From the NCBI GenBank assembly GCA_039908095.1, contig JAMOBJ010000010.1, positions 30,363-94,362 on the forward strand: a stretch of DNA of 64,000 nucleotides, read 5' to 3'. Shown one piece after another: positions 43,272-52,832 of the stretch; within the stretch, counting starts at the first letter, position 1; every line of letters starts with the position of its first letter. This stretch comes from Nitrospirae bacterium YQR-1. GTDB lineage: Bacteria; Nitrospirota; Thermodesulfovibrionia; Thermodesulfovibrionales; Magnetobacteriaceae. Both the position numbers and the translations under genes were made by a program. A model generated the notes under the pieces. The model searched no databases. It was given only the letters and a program-made list of their open reading frames with translations, and was not told the origin of the DNA.

Positions 43272-44356
43272 GGTTGAATCACCGATGTGGGCTGCTTGTG
43301 GAGTTCCCAACTAAAACCTACACTCCAGCCTTTGAAAAACAATATATCTGATATGTCTCTTGTTATATCTGCTATCTGAGACAGAGTTCTTTTAGGGACA
43401 TATACAACATCATCGGGGTTAAGCATAAAAAGCTCCGCTCTATCTTTAGTGGTTACAACCTCATCGAGGTCTATTATGGTGGCTGTGATTTTGTCTTTTG
43501 ATTTTCTTAAGACGATAATATTGCTTGTTTTAGCCGTTGAGAGAAAACTCTCGGAAAAGGCGAGTGCCTCCATGATGCTTATCGGTTTTAAGATAGGGTA
43601 AGCACCCGGTTTTTTTACCTCTCCAAAGACATAGACAATAAAGCCTGAGTTCTTTTCCAGAAACAGATTAACATGCAGACCAGGAATTATCTTTTCGTAT
43701 TCAGAGTTGAGTATCTTGTTGACGTCTTTAATTGTTTTTTTAACTACAAACATTTCTCCTATTATAGGGAACGTAACATACCCGTCCGGCCTCACTGTGA
43801 CAAGTCTGCTTAATCCACGCGGAGCCGTGTGCAGGTCCGCTTTAAATTCCTTTAGTGTTGCCCGAAACTCCGGCACTACTACATATAAGCTGGGGTCTCT
43901 CAGTATCTTAGAGTAACGTTGTTTAAGCTCCTGAGTCAGCCACTGTGTTGTCCTGCCTATAACGTTAATGTCTCCGATGTATGGAAGCGTAATGTTGCCG
44001 TCGGGACGGACTGTCTGTGTTTCATTTAACTCCGGTGTATGAATAAATTTAACCGTCACTGTGTAGTCGATTTCTATCGTGAAATTATCCTGTTTAAGCC
44101 CTGTTTCCGTCTTAAAGAGTACGTCCAGTATATCTCCCGGCATTATGCGATACTCAGGAAAGACATCATAAGATGTATTAAAACCTGTTTCATTGTCCTC
44201 TACTTTTAACACAGCGGTGTTGTCTGTATAAGCAGTTTCAGCCTGAGGTTTCGTCTGGGTTTTTGCTGATGAACAGCTGATTATAAGGATTGCCGGCAGC
44301 AGACAAACTAATAATTTAGCGTAAAGCTTCATTGTCTTAAAGTTAAATGTAACCAT
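43268..44356 (-). CDS. Wza-like outer-membrane polysaccharide export lipoprotein
   Basis: 362 residues (ATG at 44332, residue 9, is an equally good start). A lipobox LLPAILIISC is followed by the Poly_export domain (EYRIMPGDILDV..) and two SLBB-type segments, TVRPDGNITLPYIGDINVIGRT and TVRPDGYVTFPIIGEMFVVKKT, then a third loop VYVFGEVKKPGAYPI. It forms the outer-membrane channel. It sits between the ATPase and the Wzc-like genes with overlaps on both sides. Confidence 0.9.
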   Translation of the reverse strand: MVTFNFKTMKLYAKLLVCLLPAILIISCSSAKTQTKPQAETAYTDNTAVLKVEDNETGFNTSYDVFPEYRIMPGDILDVLFKTETGLKQDNFTIEIDYTVTVKFIHTPELNETQTVRPDGNITLPYIGDINVIGRTTQWLTQELKQRYSKILRDPSLYVVVPEFRATLKEFKADLHTAPRGLSRLVTVRPDGYVTFPIIGEMFVVKKTIKDVNKILNSEYEKIIPGLHVNLFLEKNSGFIVYVFGEVKKPGAYPILKPISIMEALAFSESFLSTAKTSNIIVLRKSKDKITATIIDLDEVVTTKDRAELFMLNPDDVVYVPKRTLSQIADITRDISDILFFKGWSVGFSWELHKQPTSVIQP

Positions 44357-44993
44357 ATAACCACTTAGGAATATAAAATTTTCTTTTATTCATAACAGCT
44401 CCTATGAGCTTTGCATCTGCCGATTCCAGTTTGCTTTTAGCTAAATCCACCACCTGCCATTTGGTTTTTTCACACTCAATCACCATTATCACACCGTCAA
44501 AAAAACTGGAGAGCACTGCAATGTCAGATGAGCCCATTACTGATGTAGCGTCAAAAATCAAATAATCGCAGCGATTCTTTAACGTATCAAGTTTTTCTTT
44601 CAATTTTAGAGGTTTTAAAATCTCTGTAACAGTGGCTGCTTTTTTGCCAAACGGAATTACAAAGAGATTTTCCGTCTTAGTTTGCCTGACTATCATCTCT
44701 GAATCAGCCTCATCCTGAAGATAGTCCGATATTCCCGGGTTTTCCACCACGTTAAAGAGTTTATCTAACCTTGGAGCATTCCACGAGCCGTCGGCAAGAT
44801 AAACCCTGTCCTTCGCCTCATTTGCCAAAGTATGAGCTATACTTAACGCTGTTGTCGTTTTGCCCTCACCGTTCATAGCACTTGTTACCATGATTGACTT
44901 TGCCGTCTTGCCGGCAACAGTGTTCAACAGGTTGCCTTTGAAGTTGGACAACTCCCGCTTATTGCGGTGTATTAGTTTTTCGTATTCATTCAT
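44343..44993 (-). CDS. CpsD/BY-kinase-like ATPase, weak tyrosine tail
   Basis: 216 residues. Walker A SAMNGEGKTTTALSIA (about 38-53), Walker A-prime region VYLADGSWNAPRL with ADGS in place of the usual DADLRRP, and Walker B YLIFDATSVMGSSD. BY-kinases autophosphorylate a C-terminal Tyr cluster to control chain length. Here the end is only KFYIPKWLYGYI with three tyrosines, so kinase activity is uncertain and the protein may act as a P-loop regulator of the Wzc-like partner. Its stop overlaps the wza frame. Confidence 0.78.
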   Translation of the reverse strand: MNEYEKLIHRNKRELSNFKGNLLNTVAGKTAKSIMVTSAMNGEGKTTTALSIAHTLANEAKDRVYLADGSWNAPRLDKLFNVVENPGISDYLQDEADSEMIVRQTKTENLFVIPFGKKAATVTEILKPLKLKEKLDTLKNRCDYLIFDATSVMGSSDIAVLSSFFDGVIMVIECEKTKWQVVDLAKSKLESADAKLIGAVMNKRKFYIPKWLYGYI

Positions 44994-45172
44994 AGTTATA
45001 TATATCTCTTAGCAACTTAATATGCAAATAATGTGCCAAAGATTGTAAAACAAGGTATTATAAGAAATAGTCTGATGTCAGGGCTTAAACCATCAGAAAA
45101 AATTTCCTTAAATCATGAACATTTTGCACTATACACTGTCAAAAAACAGTTATGTGCCAATAAAAATTGCAA

Positions 45173-46417
45173 TTAGAAATTCCCGTCAATGCATTTGCCC
45201 TGCAATAAACGGGTAATTTTTTTCCTTATAGGTGTTGCAATAAAGGCAATGCACTCTGCCGCAAACGGGCCGGGGTCAGACATTGACAACACATCGTAAT
45301 AAGATTTTTCTCTGAAAAAATCGAAAACCACATTACCGATAGCCGGTAAAAGTTTCGGGAAATCTCCGGTATAGCCTTGTGGCCTGCCCCGAAACACCTC
45401 GATAATGTGTCTGATATCGCCCATAATCCAACGGCATTTTAATCCCTTTTGATATGTATATACAGGGGGCACATCATCTCCTGAGCACAGTTTGAATAAT
45501 AAATAGGGAAAATCCACCCCTGAGGCTACAGCAAGGGCAAGGGAGTTCCAGAGCCGCCCGTTTATCTCCATTAGTTTGAATGAGCCGTCTCTTTTGTCTT
45601 CTCTGAACTCCACCATAGCCACCCCCTCCCAGTGTATGTGGTTCAACAGTTTTTCGGTATAATATTTAAGGGTTTCATCCAGCTCTGCGCTTTCCCTGTA
45701 ACTGCTGCCGCCTCCGGTGGGACGGATGTCTCTGAGACGTTTGTGGGCAAAGTATGCAGCACATTTACCGTCTTTGTTAAAAAGAGCAAAAACACCCCTG
45801 CCCTGTCCCGGAATATACTCCTGTACCATTGGAAGGGGTAGTTGTGAGTTGTAGTTTCGAAATGTTTCATGGAGTTGCACGGAGTTTGCGGCATACGTGG
45901 GAGCCCCTCCGCTTACAATTCTGTCGCCTGCCGGATATTCACTTTGTCTGGGTTTTATTACGAGAGGGTAGAAGATTTCATTTTCTATGAGTTTCAAATC
46001 TTGTATTGTTTCAGGGAAAAAAGTCTTTGGAACCGGTATTGCAAGTGTTTGTGCCGCTGTTATTGTGTCAACTTTATTAAGGGCTTTCATATATGGTTCA
46101 TGCGGCGCAATTGCAAGGCCGGCCATTTGCTCCAATTCATTTCTTTTAAGTGACAAGGCTAACACCGTCTTATCACTTACGGCAAACACAGCATCGTAAT
46201 GTAAAGAGATTAGTTCTTTTTTTATATCCCTTATAAACCCGGAAAGACAGCGCTCCGGTGATGTGTAAACAAGTTTCCGGCTTGTGTGTTTTGAATACAG
46301 TGTTTTACAAAGGACGGATTCAGCGCCGCATGTAACACTGACTCCATGCATGGAGAGGCTTCTTGTAACAGCAAGTGCACTGTTTATACAACCATCAAGT
46401 ACCAGAGCGCGTATCAT
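45173..46417 (-). CDS. ATP-grasp ligase of the exopolysaccharide locus
   Basis: 414 residues. Carbamoyl-phosphate-synthase-like ATP-grasp fold: YPLVIKPRQSEYPAGD, PMVQEYIPGQGRGVFALF, VAMVEFREDK and KLMEINGRLWNSLALAVASGVDFPYLLF, the last with the metal-binding E-x-N. Such enzymes join a carboxylate to an amine and occur in capsule loci, where they may attach an amino acid or similar group to sugars. It lies 4 bp after the GT2 gene's stop. Substrate unknown. Confidence 0.8.
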   Translation of the reverse strand: MIRALVLDGCINSALAVTRSLSMHGVSVTCGAESVLCKTLYSKHTSRKLVYTSPERCLSGFIRDIKKELISLHYDAVFAVSDKTVLALSLKRNELEQMAGLAIAPHEPYMKALNKVDTITAAQTLAIPVPKTFFPETIQDLKLIENEIFYPLVIKPRQSEYPAGDRIVSGGAPTYAANSVQLHETFRNYNSQLPLPMVQEYIPGQGRGVFALFNKDGKCAAYFAHKRLRDIRPTGGGSSYRESAELDETLKYYTEKLLNHIHWEGVAMVEFREDKRDGSFKLMEINGRLWNSLALAVASGVDFPYLLFKLCSGDDVPPVYTYQKGLKCRWIMGDIRHIIEVFRGRPQGYTGDFPKLLPAIGNVVFDFFREKSYYDVLSMSDPGPFAAECIAFIATPIRKKITRLLQGKCIDGNF

Positions 46418-46421
46418 TTAT

Positions 46422-47360
46422 TTATTGAACAACTTTTGTGCCTTTAAATGTAACTTCAAAAAGAGCACTAAGCAGCCCTTTTAATTTATCAATATTGTCC
46501 TTTTTTGGAGAGACTGCACAGACAAACATCCGTAAAAGTACATACCCCAAAAAAGCATAATAAAAAAATACCCATTGAATGAAATGTTTCTTAACGTGTG
46601 TTTCAAAAAAATAGTGTGTAAAGACAACAAACATGAAACCCTCTTTAAAGTCGTTGGGTCTCATCTTAGGGGATTCGTAATGGTAAAGCCTTGCATGGGG
46701 GGTGTATATCAGTTTGAAAGCCTTTGATACCCTGTAGGAGAAATCCTTGTCCTCACCAAGTCCATAGTTAAGAAAATGTTTGGAATCGAATGCAAATGAG
46801 TTAAAGACTTCTTTTTTGAAAGAACAGACACCACCGGAGAGGAAATCAACCTCTGTAACTTGTTTAATTTCAAACGGTGTTGTGCCGAAACTTGTACAAA
46901 AACCGGAGGGCAGTACTTTTCCCTCCCTGAGGCCTGAGACCATAAAAGGAATTTCCATTATTTTCCTTAACTTTTGGACAAAACCGAGCTTTTTATGGTT
47001 TGCAATTGCACCACCCACGCCTCCAACGTTTCCAGTGCTCTCGTATATTTTCAGAATCTCTTCAATATAATCCGGCAAGAGCACAACGTCATCGTCAAGA
47101 AAAAAGATAATATCTCCGGTTGACATCCCGATACCCTTGTTTCTTGAGGCGGTAAGGCCCGGCGTATCTTTTTTATAGTAAACATATTGTATTGCCAGCT
47201 CCTCACATTTAGTTTTTAAAGGCGGCTCTGTAAGATTGCCGTCATCAACGATTATTATCTCAGAGGGCGGCACAGTTTGTTTTAAAAGCGACTCTATACA
47301 GTTTCTTAAATCATCCGGCCTGTTATATGTCGGAATTATTATTGATGTTTTAAATTGCAC
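46422..47360 (-). CDS. Glycosyltransferase family 2
   Basis: 312 residues, GT-A fold: SIIIPTYNRPDDLRNCIESLLKQT, IIIVDDGN, TASRNKGI and FFLDDDV as the metal-binding site. A C-terminal amphipathic/membrane helix (HFIQWVFFYYAFLGYVLLRMFV) anchors it to the inner membrane. It transfers a sugar to the growing repeat unit. It starts 4 bp after the wzx stop. Confidence 0.88.
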   Translation of the reverse strand: MQFKTSIIIPTYNRPDDLRNCIESLLKQTVPPSEIIIVDDGNLTEPPLKTKCEELAIQYVYYKKDTPGLTASRNKGIGMSTGDIIFFLDDDVVLLPDYIEEILKIYESTGNVGGVGGAIANHKKLGFVQKLRKIMEIPFMVSGLREGKVLPSGFCTSFGTTPFEIKQVTEVDFLSGGVCSFKKEVFNSFAFDSKHFLNYGLGEDKDFSYRVSKAFKLIYTPHARLYHYESPKMRPNDFKEGFMFVVFTHYFFETHVKKHFIQWVFFYYAFLGYVLLRMFVCAVSPKKDNIDKLKGLLSALFEVTFKGTKVVQ

Positions 47361-47364
47361 AGGA

Positions 47365-48837
47365 TCATCCTTTTTTTAGTTTGAATATCTTTTTTAATCT
47401 GAAATGCAGAAAACCAGGATTTAGGTACGCTGACACTGCATACATAATCAAACAAAAAACCACAGTTGACAGAAGAGCACCGATATGTTTGTTCACAGTA
47501 AGATTTGAAGTGGCAAAAACAAGTGCAGCAACAACACAACCCATAACAAAAAAAATAATGAAAATATCTTTCGTTTTCTTTACCCATAGCAATAAAGAAA
47601 TCTCCCTGTTAAAACGCTGAACAAAGATAAACAGCGATATAAACAGTATAAAAAAAGAGAAAGAACTTCCAAAGGCAACACCAACCGTGCCATAACCCTT
47701 TAAAATAAAAAACACGGCGGCGCAGGCATTAAATAAGAGCACTGCAGTGATGACAATAGCGGCGGAAAATTGCTTATTATTTGAAATAACCATACCACGG
47801 GCAACAAAGGCCAGTGCATAGAAATAACACCCTATGGTGACAATCTGTGTCGGAGCTATTCCATTTATGTACTTAGGAAGCAGTAGTTCGATAAACGGTT
47901 TAATCAAAAAAAAGGCAGGTCCTATTATAAACGGCATAATGTGTGACGTGTAATAAAGTGGTTGGAAAAAATACTTATTTAAAGTTTCCTCACGATTGCC
48001 GGTTGTTAAGTTTTCCATAAGACTAATTTCAATGACGTCTCTTGCATCACCGGGTATCTGCATCAGAAAGTTAAACACCAACCCTGTTATTGCATAGTGG
48101 CCAAGCTCCTTTGTGCCCAGAAAATATGCAATAATGATTTTATCAACAGTGCTTATGAGATCATTTGACACGTTATAAATTAATATGGGCAGTCCTTTTT
48201 TGGTCAGTGCGTAATAAACGTCTATTTTAAAAGGTTCTTTTAATATAATCGGCGACTCCCTGTACATGTAAACCACCATAATCAACACCGTAAACAACGT
48301 GGAAAGGTAAATGCCGTATATACCGAAAAAATATATTAAAATAAAATTTAAAACTACGGAGACAATGGCACGCTTATAGTTTACGTAACTAATTAGTTTA
48401 AAGTTTTTATAACCGCTGATTTCATTGTAGTGGTAGTCAAAAACACAGTTCAGAATAATTATTATTCCTACTGAGATAAGGCCGCTCTGTTGAATTTTAT
48501 TTAAGTTACCCCAAAAACTATAAACAAAAAGCCCTGCGGTAATAATGAGGGTCAGATACAGAGAGCCGTAGAAGGCTGAGGATTTCACATTATTTACATC
48601 ATTAGTTTCGTTTCTTGAGAGGTGGTAAGGTAAAAGGTAAAACAAAGCGTTTCTTGAGCCAAGGTGGACATTGGAGGCATAGGTGATAACAATAGAGAGG
48701 AGATTCCACAACCCATAGAGCTCAGGAGAGAGCAGCTTTGGCTTTATGAATGTGTTAATAATTCCGCAAGCCCTCTGAAATATATTACTTGCTGTGTAGC
48801 GTTTAATATTTTTTAAAAGTGACTCCGCCTCTTTCAC
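47365..48837 (-). CDS. Wzx-type polysaccharide flippase (MOP superfamily)
   Basis: 490 residues with about 12-14 membrane helices; starts KRYTASNIFQRACGIINTFIKPKLLSPELYGLWNLLSI, the typical first two helices of PST/Wzx transporters. It flips the lipid-linked repeat unit across the inner membrane. It overlaps the deacetylase gene by 4 bp. Confidence 0.85.
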   Translation of the reverse strand: MKEAESLLKNIKRYTASNIFQRACGIINTFIKPKLLSPELYGLWNLLSIVITYASNVHLGSRNALFYLLPYHLSRNETNDVNNVKSSAFYGSLYLTLIITAGLFVYSFWGNLNKIQQSGLISVGIIIILNCVFDYHYNEISGYKNFKLISYVNYKRAIVSVVLNFILIYFFGIYGIYLSTLFTVLIMVVYMYRESPIILKEPFKIDVYYALTKKGLPILIYNVSNDLISTVDKIIIAYFLGTKELGHYAITGLVFNFLMQIPGDARDVIEISLMENLTTGNREETLNKYFFQPLYYTSHIMPFIIGPAFFLIKPFIELLLPKYINGIAPTQIVTIGCYFYALAFVARGMVISNNKQFSAAIVITAVLLFNACAAVFFILKGYGTVGVAFGSSFSFFILFISLFIFVQRFNREISLLLWVKKTKDIFIIFFVMGCVVAALVFATSNLTVNKHIGALLSTVVFCLIMYAVSAYLNPGFLHFRLKKIFKLKKG

Positions 48838-49829
48838 AGTTTGCCTGAAAATAGCTTTTTTAATGATTTAAAAATATAATTTACCTTCATTTCATTATAG
48901 AAAACCTGATACAGGATTTTTAATCTTGTGTTGTTAAAATCCGTAAGTGCAATTCTGTGTAAGTACGGACTATGTACGGAGTAGTTGAGGTTTGGTAATG
49001 AGGAAAACACTTTATCGGCGCCCATGGAAAGAATAATTTCAATCTGTTTTTCAGAAAAAGTCGTCTCCGGCTGGCCAAAAGGGAAAGCAAAGAGGTTAGT
49101 ATAGTTTTTATAACATTTCAATTTTTCCATATTCTGCATATATGATGCTTTTAGCTCATCATCAGAAAGACTCAGAGCAACATCATGGTTATACAGGTGG
49201 TTTGCGTAATAAATGTATGGGCTTTCCGAAGCTCTCAGAAGATCGTCCTCGGAAGCAAATGGGCCGGTAAAACGATAAACATCATTTTTAAAATCCCTGC
49301 CGCTTTGCTTTATCCATGAGTTTACAATTTCCCTTGTGCAATGAAGAAAGTACGGTTTAGAGATATGTTCCTTTCCTGTGGAACCTAATAAGTGTTCTGC
49401 AAAGGTATTTTCCTTCTCGCATAGCCATGTTATGAGGCCGGAGTAGAATATTTCACCGGAGATAGGTTCCATGTTAAGAAAAATCACAGCGGGCACCTCA
49501 TTTTTATTCAGTATTTCTACGGCATTTGAAAAAATCCCTTTTAGCCCGTCATCAAAAGTAACCATAGCGGCACGAGGTGGGACACTGCCGCTTATTAATT
49601 GCTGAGGTGAGATAACATTAAAGCATTCTTTTATATATTTGATTTGGAATTCAAACAGATCGGGGAAAACATTGAGATTATATAACCGGCTGAATTCTGA
49701 TGGAGTATTGGATACGTCATGGTACAGAAATACAGTTAAAGTATTGTTTAATACGGAATTTTTAAAAACTCTGAAATAAGCGCCGGCAAAAGTGGCAAAT
49801 AAGCTCTTTAAACTTTTTTTATTGAGCAT
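48834..49829 (-). CDS. Polysaccharide deacetylase (NodB-like)
   Basis: 331 residues. TVFLYHDVS near residue 33, TFDDGLKGIF (91-100, with the catalytic D93 and metal D94) and the paired histidines in YANHLYNHDVAL are the CE4 motifs. It removes acetyl groups from N-acetylated sugars, probably during assembly of this polysaccharide. No clear signal peptide, so it may act on the cytoplasmic side. Confidence 0.85.
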   Translation of the reverse strand: MLNKKSLKSLFATFAGAYFRVFKNSVLNNTLTVFLYHDVSNTPSEFSRLYNLNVFPDLFEFQIKYIKECFNVISPQQLISGSVPPRAAMVTFDDGLKGIFSNAVEILNKNEVPAVIFLNMEPISGEIFYSGLITWLCEKENTFAEHLLGSTGKEHISKPYFLHCTREIVNSWIKQSGRDFKNDVYRFTGPFASEDDLLRASESPYIYYANHLYNHDVALSLSDDELKASYMQNMEKLKCYKNYTNLFAFPFGQPETTFSEKQIEIILSMGADKVFSSLPNLNYSVHSPYLHRIALTDFNNTRLKILYQVFYNEMKVNYIFKSLKKLFSGKL

Positions 49830-49878
49830 ATTCAGTAAGTCCGCCCTTATTTAGTGTGCCGTTATTGTAAACTTTCAT

Positions 49879-50247
49879 CTACCATTGCTTCTCAAAAGAG
49901 GCTTTATCGTATGATTTGTTGACTGGGTCAAACTGTGAAATTCTATTTCTGTTTCTAAAATCACCGGTTGACTCTTTGTTGAAAGCCCTGTACAGGATGC
50001 TAAGCGGGTACAAAAACACAAAAAATATCAGAGACAGGAGAATTTTGCTGTTAAATGTACCGATAAGGTGGGCAAATTTCAGCCATAGCTCCGCTATTTT
50101 CCCGCCGAGCTTTAATTCCAATACATTTACGGCAATAAAAAACAGCGCCAGCCACAGCAACGGCGGTTTTTTAAATACCATAAAAGCCACCAGGGATGCC
50201 AGCGCCAAAACATCTATTGTTTTTAATATCTCGTTTTTATCTTTCAT
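49879..50247 (-). CDS. SxtJ-like small membrane protein
   Basis: About 122 residues from the ATG at 50247, 4 bp after the DUF5989 stop; a longer frame to 50298 would lie inside that gene. Three or so hydrophobic segments, then SILYRAFNKESTGDF and a short tail ending SYDKASFEKQW. SxtJ-type proteins occur beside NodU carbamoyltransferases, as here. Function unknown; a membrane anchor for the carbamoyltransferase is a reasonable guess. Confidence 0.7.
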   Translation of the reverse strand: MKDKNEILKTIDVLALASLVAFMVFKKPPLLWLALFFIAVNVLELKLGGKIAELWLKFAHLIGTFNSKILLSLIFFVFLYPLSILYRAFNKESTGDFRNRNRISQFDPVNKSYDKASFEKQW

Positions 50248-50251
50248 CTTT

Positions 50252-50401
50252 CTAAAACAGTGTATAGATAAAAGGAGCCACAGCCGAGCCGCCTGCAAAC
50301 ACTATTAACAAACTAATAAGAAGCAGTACAATTATTATCGGCATGAGCCAAAACTTCTTTCTTTCCTTCAAAAAATCCCAAAGTTCCTTTAAAATTCCCA
50401 T
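50252..50401 (-). CDS. DUF5989 family small membrane protein
   Basis: 49 residues: MGILKELWDFLKERKKFWLM.. followed by one membrane helix (IIIVLLLISLLIVFAGG) and SAVAPFIYTLF. This is the characteristic DUF5989 sequence, found next to sxtJ and carbamoyltransferase genes. An SD (AAGGAGAAA) precedes the ATG. Too short for most gene finders. Confidence 0.88.
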   Translation of the reverse strand: MGILKELWDFLKERKKFWLMPIIIVLLLISLLIVFAGGSAVAPFIYTLF

Positions 50402-50437
50402 AAGTTTCTCCTTATAAGATAATTATATATACACTTT

Positions 50438-52306
50438 CTAATCTAAAACAAATTCTTCTTTCCAGTTTTCCTTCTCCGCCAATGCCGGCTGCTCCGTCTT
50501 ATTAAACAAAAAATTACCAATCACAAGACAATCCATATCGGTTCTCATAAAACACCTGTAGGCGTCCTCAGGGCTGCACACAATGGGCTCTCCCCGGACG
50601 TTAAAACTTGTATTGACAAGCAGTGAATAGCCGGTCTTTTCCTTAAACTTCTTTATTAAAGCGTAGTACTGCGGGTTAGTCTCCTTGTGAACGGTTTGAA
50701 GTCTTGCCGAGTAGTCCAGATGAGTGACACCAGGGATATCGGAGCGGATAAAATAGAGTTTATCTCTGACAGATAAGTTTTCATAGCCCTCAGGCAGGGG
50801 AATTTGCCGGTTTTTAACAACATCGGCAACAAAGAGCATATAAGGGGAAGGGATTTCTATTTCAAAGTACTGAGATAAATCCTCATATAAAATGCTCGGG
50901 GCAAAGGGTCTGAACCCTTCCCTGTATTTAATCTTAAGGTTAAGCCTCTTTTGCATCTCTCTGTCTCTGGGGTCTGCAACGATGCTGCGGTTACCCAGTG
51001 CCCGCGGTCCCCACTCCATTCGCCCCTGAAACCACCCCAACACCTTACCATCAGAGAGGGCGGAAGCCGCCTGTTCACAGAGATTATCAAAATCCTCGTA
51101 AAACGTATATGGAGCTTTGTATTTCCGGCCGGTGAGTTTAATATCCAATTCACTAAACTCAGGGCCCAGGTATGCCCCCTGCATTGAGTCCATCTCCACG
51201 GCGGCAGTGCGGCTCTGCCCGTCATACATAAAGTGAGCGGCATAAGCGGCCCCAAGAGCGCCGCCTGCATCCCCTGCAGCAGGCTGTATCCAGACATTGT
51301 CAAACACTTTTTCACGCAGAAGCTTAGAGTTGGACACACAATTTAGCGCCACACCTCCGGCCATGCATAGGTTTTTTGAGCCGGTCAGCTCCCTTGCCGT
51401 CCCAGCCATTTTTATTATGATATCCTCAGTTACTTCCTGTATGGCAAGAGCCATATCTCCGTGGCACTGAATCAACTCATCTTCCGAATCCCTGCGTTTG
51501 AAACCAAACAATTCAGCCCACTCATCATCGTTAACCATGGCAAGGCCGGTTGCGTAATCAAAATAATCCTGATTCAAAAATATCGAACCATCCTCTTTAA
51601 CATCAATCAGTGTCTTACAGATAATGTCTTTAAACCGGCTGACCTGCCGGCTTCCTTTATTACCATATGGGGCAAGACCCATCAGTTTATATTCACCGGA
51701 ATTTACCTTAAAACCCAGAAAATAAGTAAAAGCAGAGTAAAGAAGCCCGACGGAATGGGGAAATTTCATCTCCCTAAGCATAGTTATCTTATTGTCTGTG
51801 CCGTGAGATATAGTAGCTGTAGCCCATTCACCCACACCGTCAACAGTTAAGATGGCCGCCTCTGAAAAAGGACAAGGGTAAAATGCAGAAGCACTGTGAG
51901 ACAAATGATGCTCTGAAAACAGAATATGCGGCTTTCCTTTGTTTATCCTGCCGATTTTTGAAAGCTCCTCAGTCAGGAGTTTCCTTAGAAACAGTTTTTC
52001 TTTAAGCCAAACAGGAATTGCCGCAATAAAAGAATGTAATCCCTTTGGTGCAAAGTTATAATAGGTCTCAAGGAGCCTCTCAAATTTTAATAAAGGTTTA
52101 TCGTAAAAGATAACAATGTCAATATCGGATATATCAAATCCGCCGTATTTCAGACAAAATTCAACAGCATTTTTGGGAAAAGAAGGGTCATGCTTTTTTC
52201 TGGTAAAACGCTCCTCATGCACTGCCGCTACAATGCGTCCGTCATTTAAAAGGGCGGCGGCGGAGTCGTGGTAAAACGCCGAAATGCCTAAAATCACTTT
52301 ACCCAT
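50438..52306 (-). CDS. NodU/CmcH-type carbamoyltransferase
   Basis: 622 residues. Kae1-like N-terminal domain: ILGISAFYHDSAAALL, EERFTRKKHD, SEHHLSHSASAFYPCPF (metal-binding His pair), LTVDGVGEWATATI, and later LCMAGGVALNCVSN. The C-terminal domain has QGRMEWGPRALGNRSIVADPRD and LLVNTSFNVRGEPIVCSPEDA. It transfers a carbamoyl group from carbamoyl phosphate to a sugar hydroxyl. First gene of the leftward exopolysaccharide locus; DUF5989 and SxtJ follow within 36 bp. Confidence 0.92.
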   Translation of the reverse strand: MGKVILGISAFYHDSAAALLNDGRIVAAVHEERFTRKKHDPSFPKNAVEFCLKYGGFDISDIDIVIFYDKPLLKFERLLETYYNFAPKGLHSFIAAIPVWLKEKLFLRKLLTEELSKIGRINKGKPHILFSEHHLSHSASAFYPCPFSEAAILTVDGVGEWATATISHGTDNKITMLREMKFPHSVGLLYSAFTYFLGFKVNSGEYKLMGLAPYGNKGSRQVSRFKDIICKTLIDVKEDGSIFLNQDYFDYATGLAMVNDDEWAELFGFKRRDSEDELIQCHGDMALAIQEVTEDIIIKMAGTARELTGSKNLCMAGGVALNCVSNSKLLREKVFDNVWIQPAAGDAGGALGAAYAAHFMYDGQSRTAAVEMDSMQGAYLGPEFSELDIKLTGRKYKAPYTFYEDFDNLCEQAASALSDGKVLGWFQGRMEWGPRALGNRSIVADPRDREMQKRLNLKIKYREGFRPFAPSILYEDLSQYFEIEIPSPYMLFVADVVKNRQIPLPEGYENLSVRDKLYFIRSDIPGVTHLDYSARLQTVHKETNPQYYALIKKFKEKTGYSLLVNTSFNVRGEPIVCSPEDAYRCFMRTDMDCLVIGNFLFNKTEQPALAEKENWKEEFVLD

Positions 52307-52805
52307 CAGGCTGTCCTCACCGGCATCATCTTTCTATCCTGAATTCATACCAACCATCAATGTTTCTTACTACAGTAGTATCAACACCTCGCATATTTAA
52401 TTCATCCTTAGTTTAGCTGTAGTCATTATCTTTAAACAACTAATTCACAACAGCTGTAAACCACATGCAATCCATGCTATAGTTGTCATTGCTGCGTCCA
52501 TTTCCTGCTGATGACTCCCCGCATTCTTAAAGTTAAGAAACTCATATAACAGAGAACTACTATAATACATTATATTTATATATCATTTTTTTATTTGTGC
52601 CTATTGTACAGAGTTAAAACCAACAACGTCAAGGAGTCGAATGCACGGCCGCCTCTAATATCTCTTTTTTACCGTTGATTGCAGCTTGGTATGACGGCCT
52701 GTTGCACCCAATAACAAATGCATTATATCCACATTACAATACCTTGACATCCTTTTGCTGCACTCGTTAAAATCAGGCTATAAATAAATGAAATGAAAAA
52801 GCATT
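52307..52805. other. Intergenic region upstream of the polysaccharide locus
   Basis: About 500 bp, AT-rich, between the divergent carbamoyltransferase and ogt genes. It should hold the promoter of the long leftward locus, but none was identified with confidence. Around 52674-52694 GATTGCAGCTTGGTATGA resembles the outer end of the TAATACC repeat family. No gene seen. Confidence 0.5.
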
Positions 52806-52832
52806 TTGATTAAAACACCCTGCACATTTCAA

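Noticed and set aside
35458..52306. Magnetosome or cellulose synthase cluster
   Set aside because: No mam/mad or bcs-type genes; the content is a Wzx/Wzy-type polysaccharide locus.
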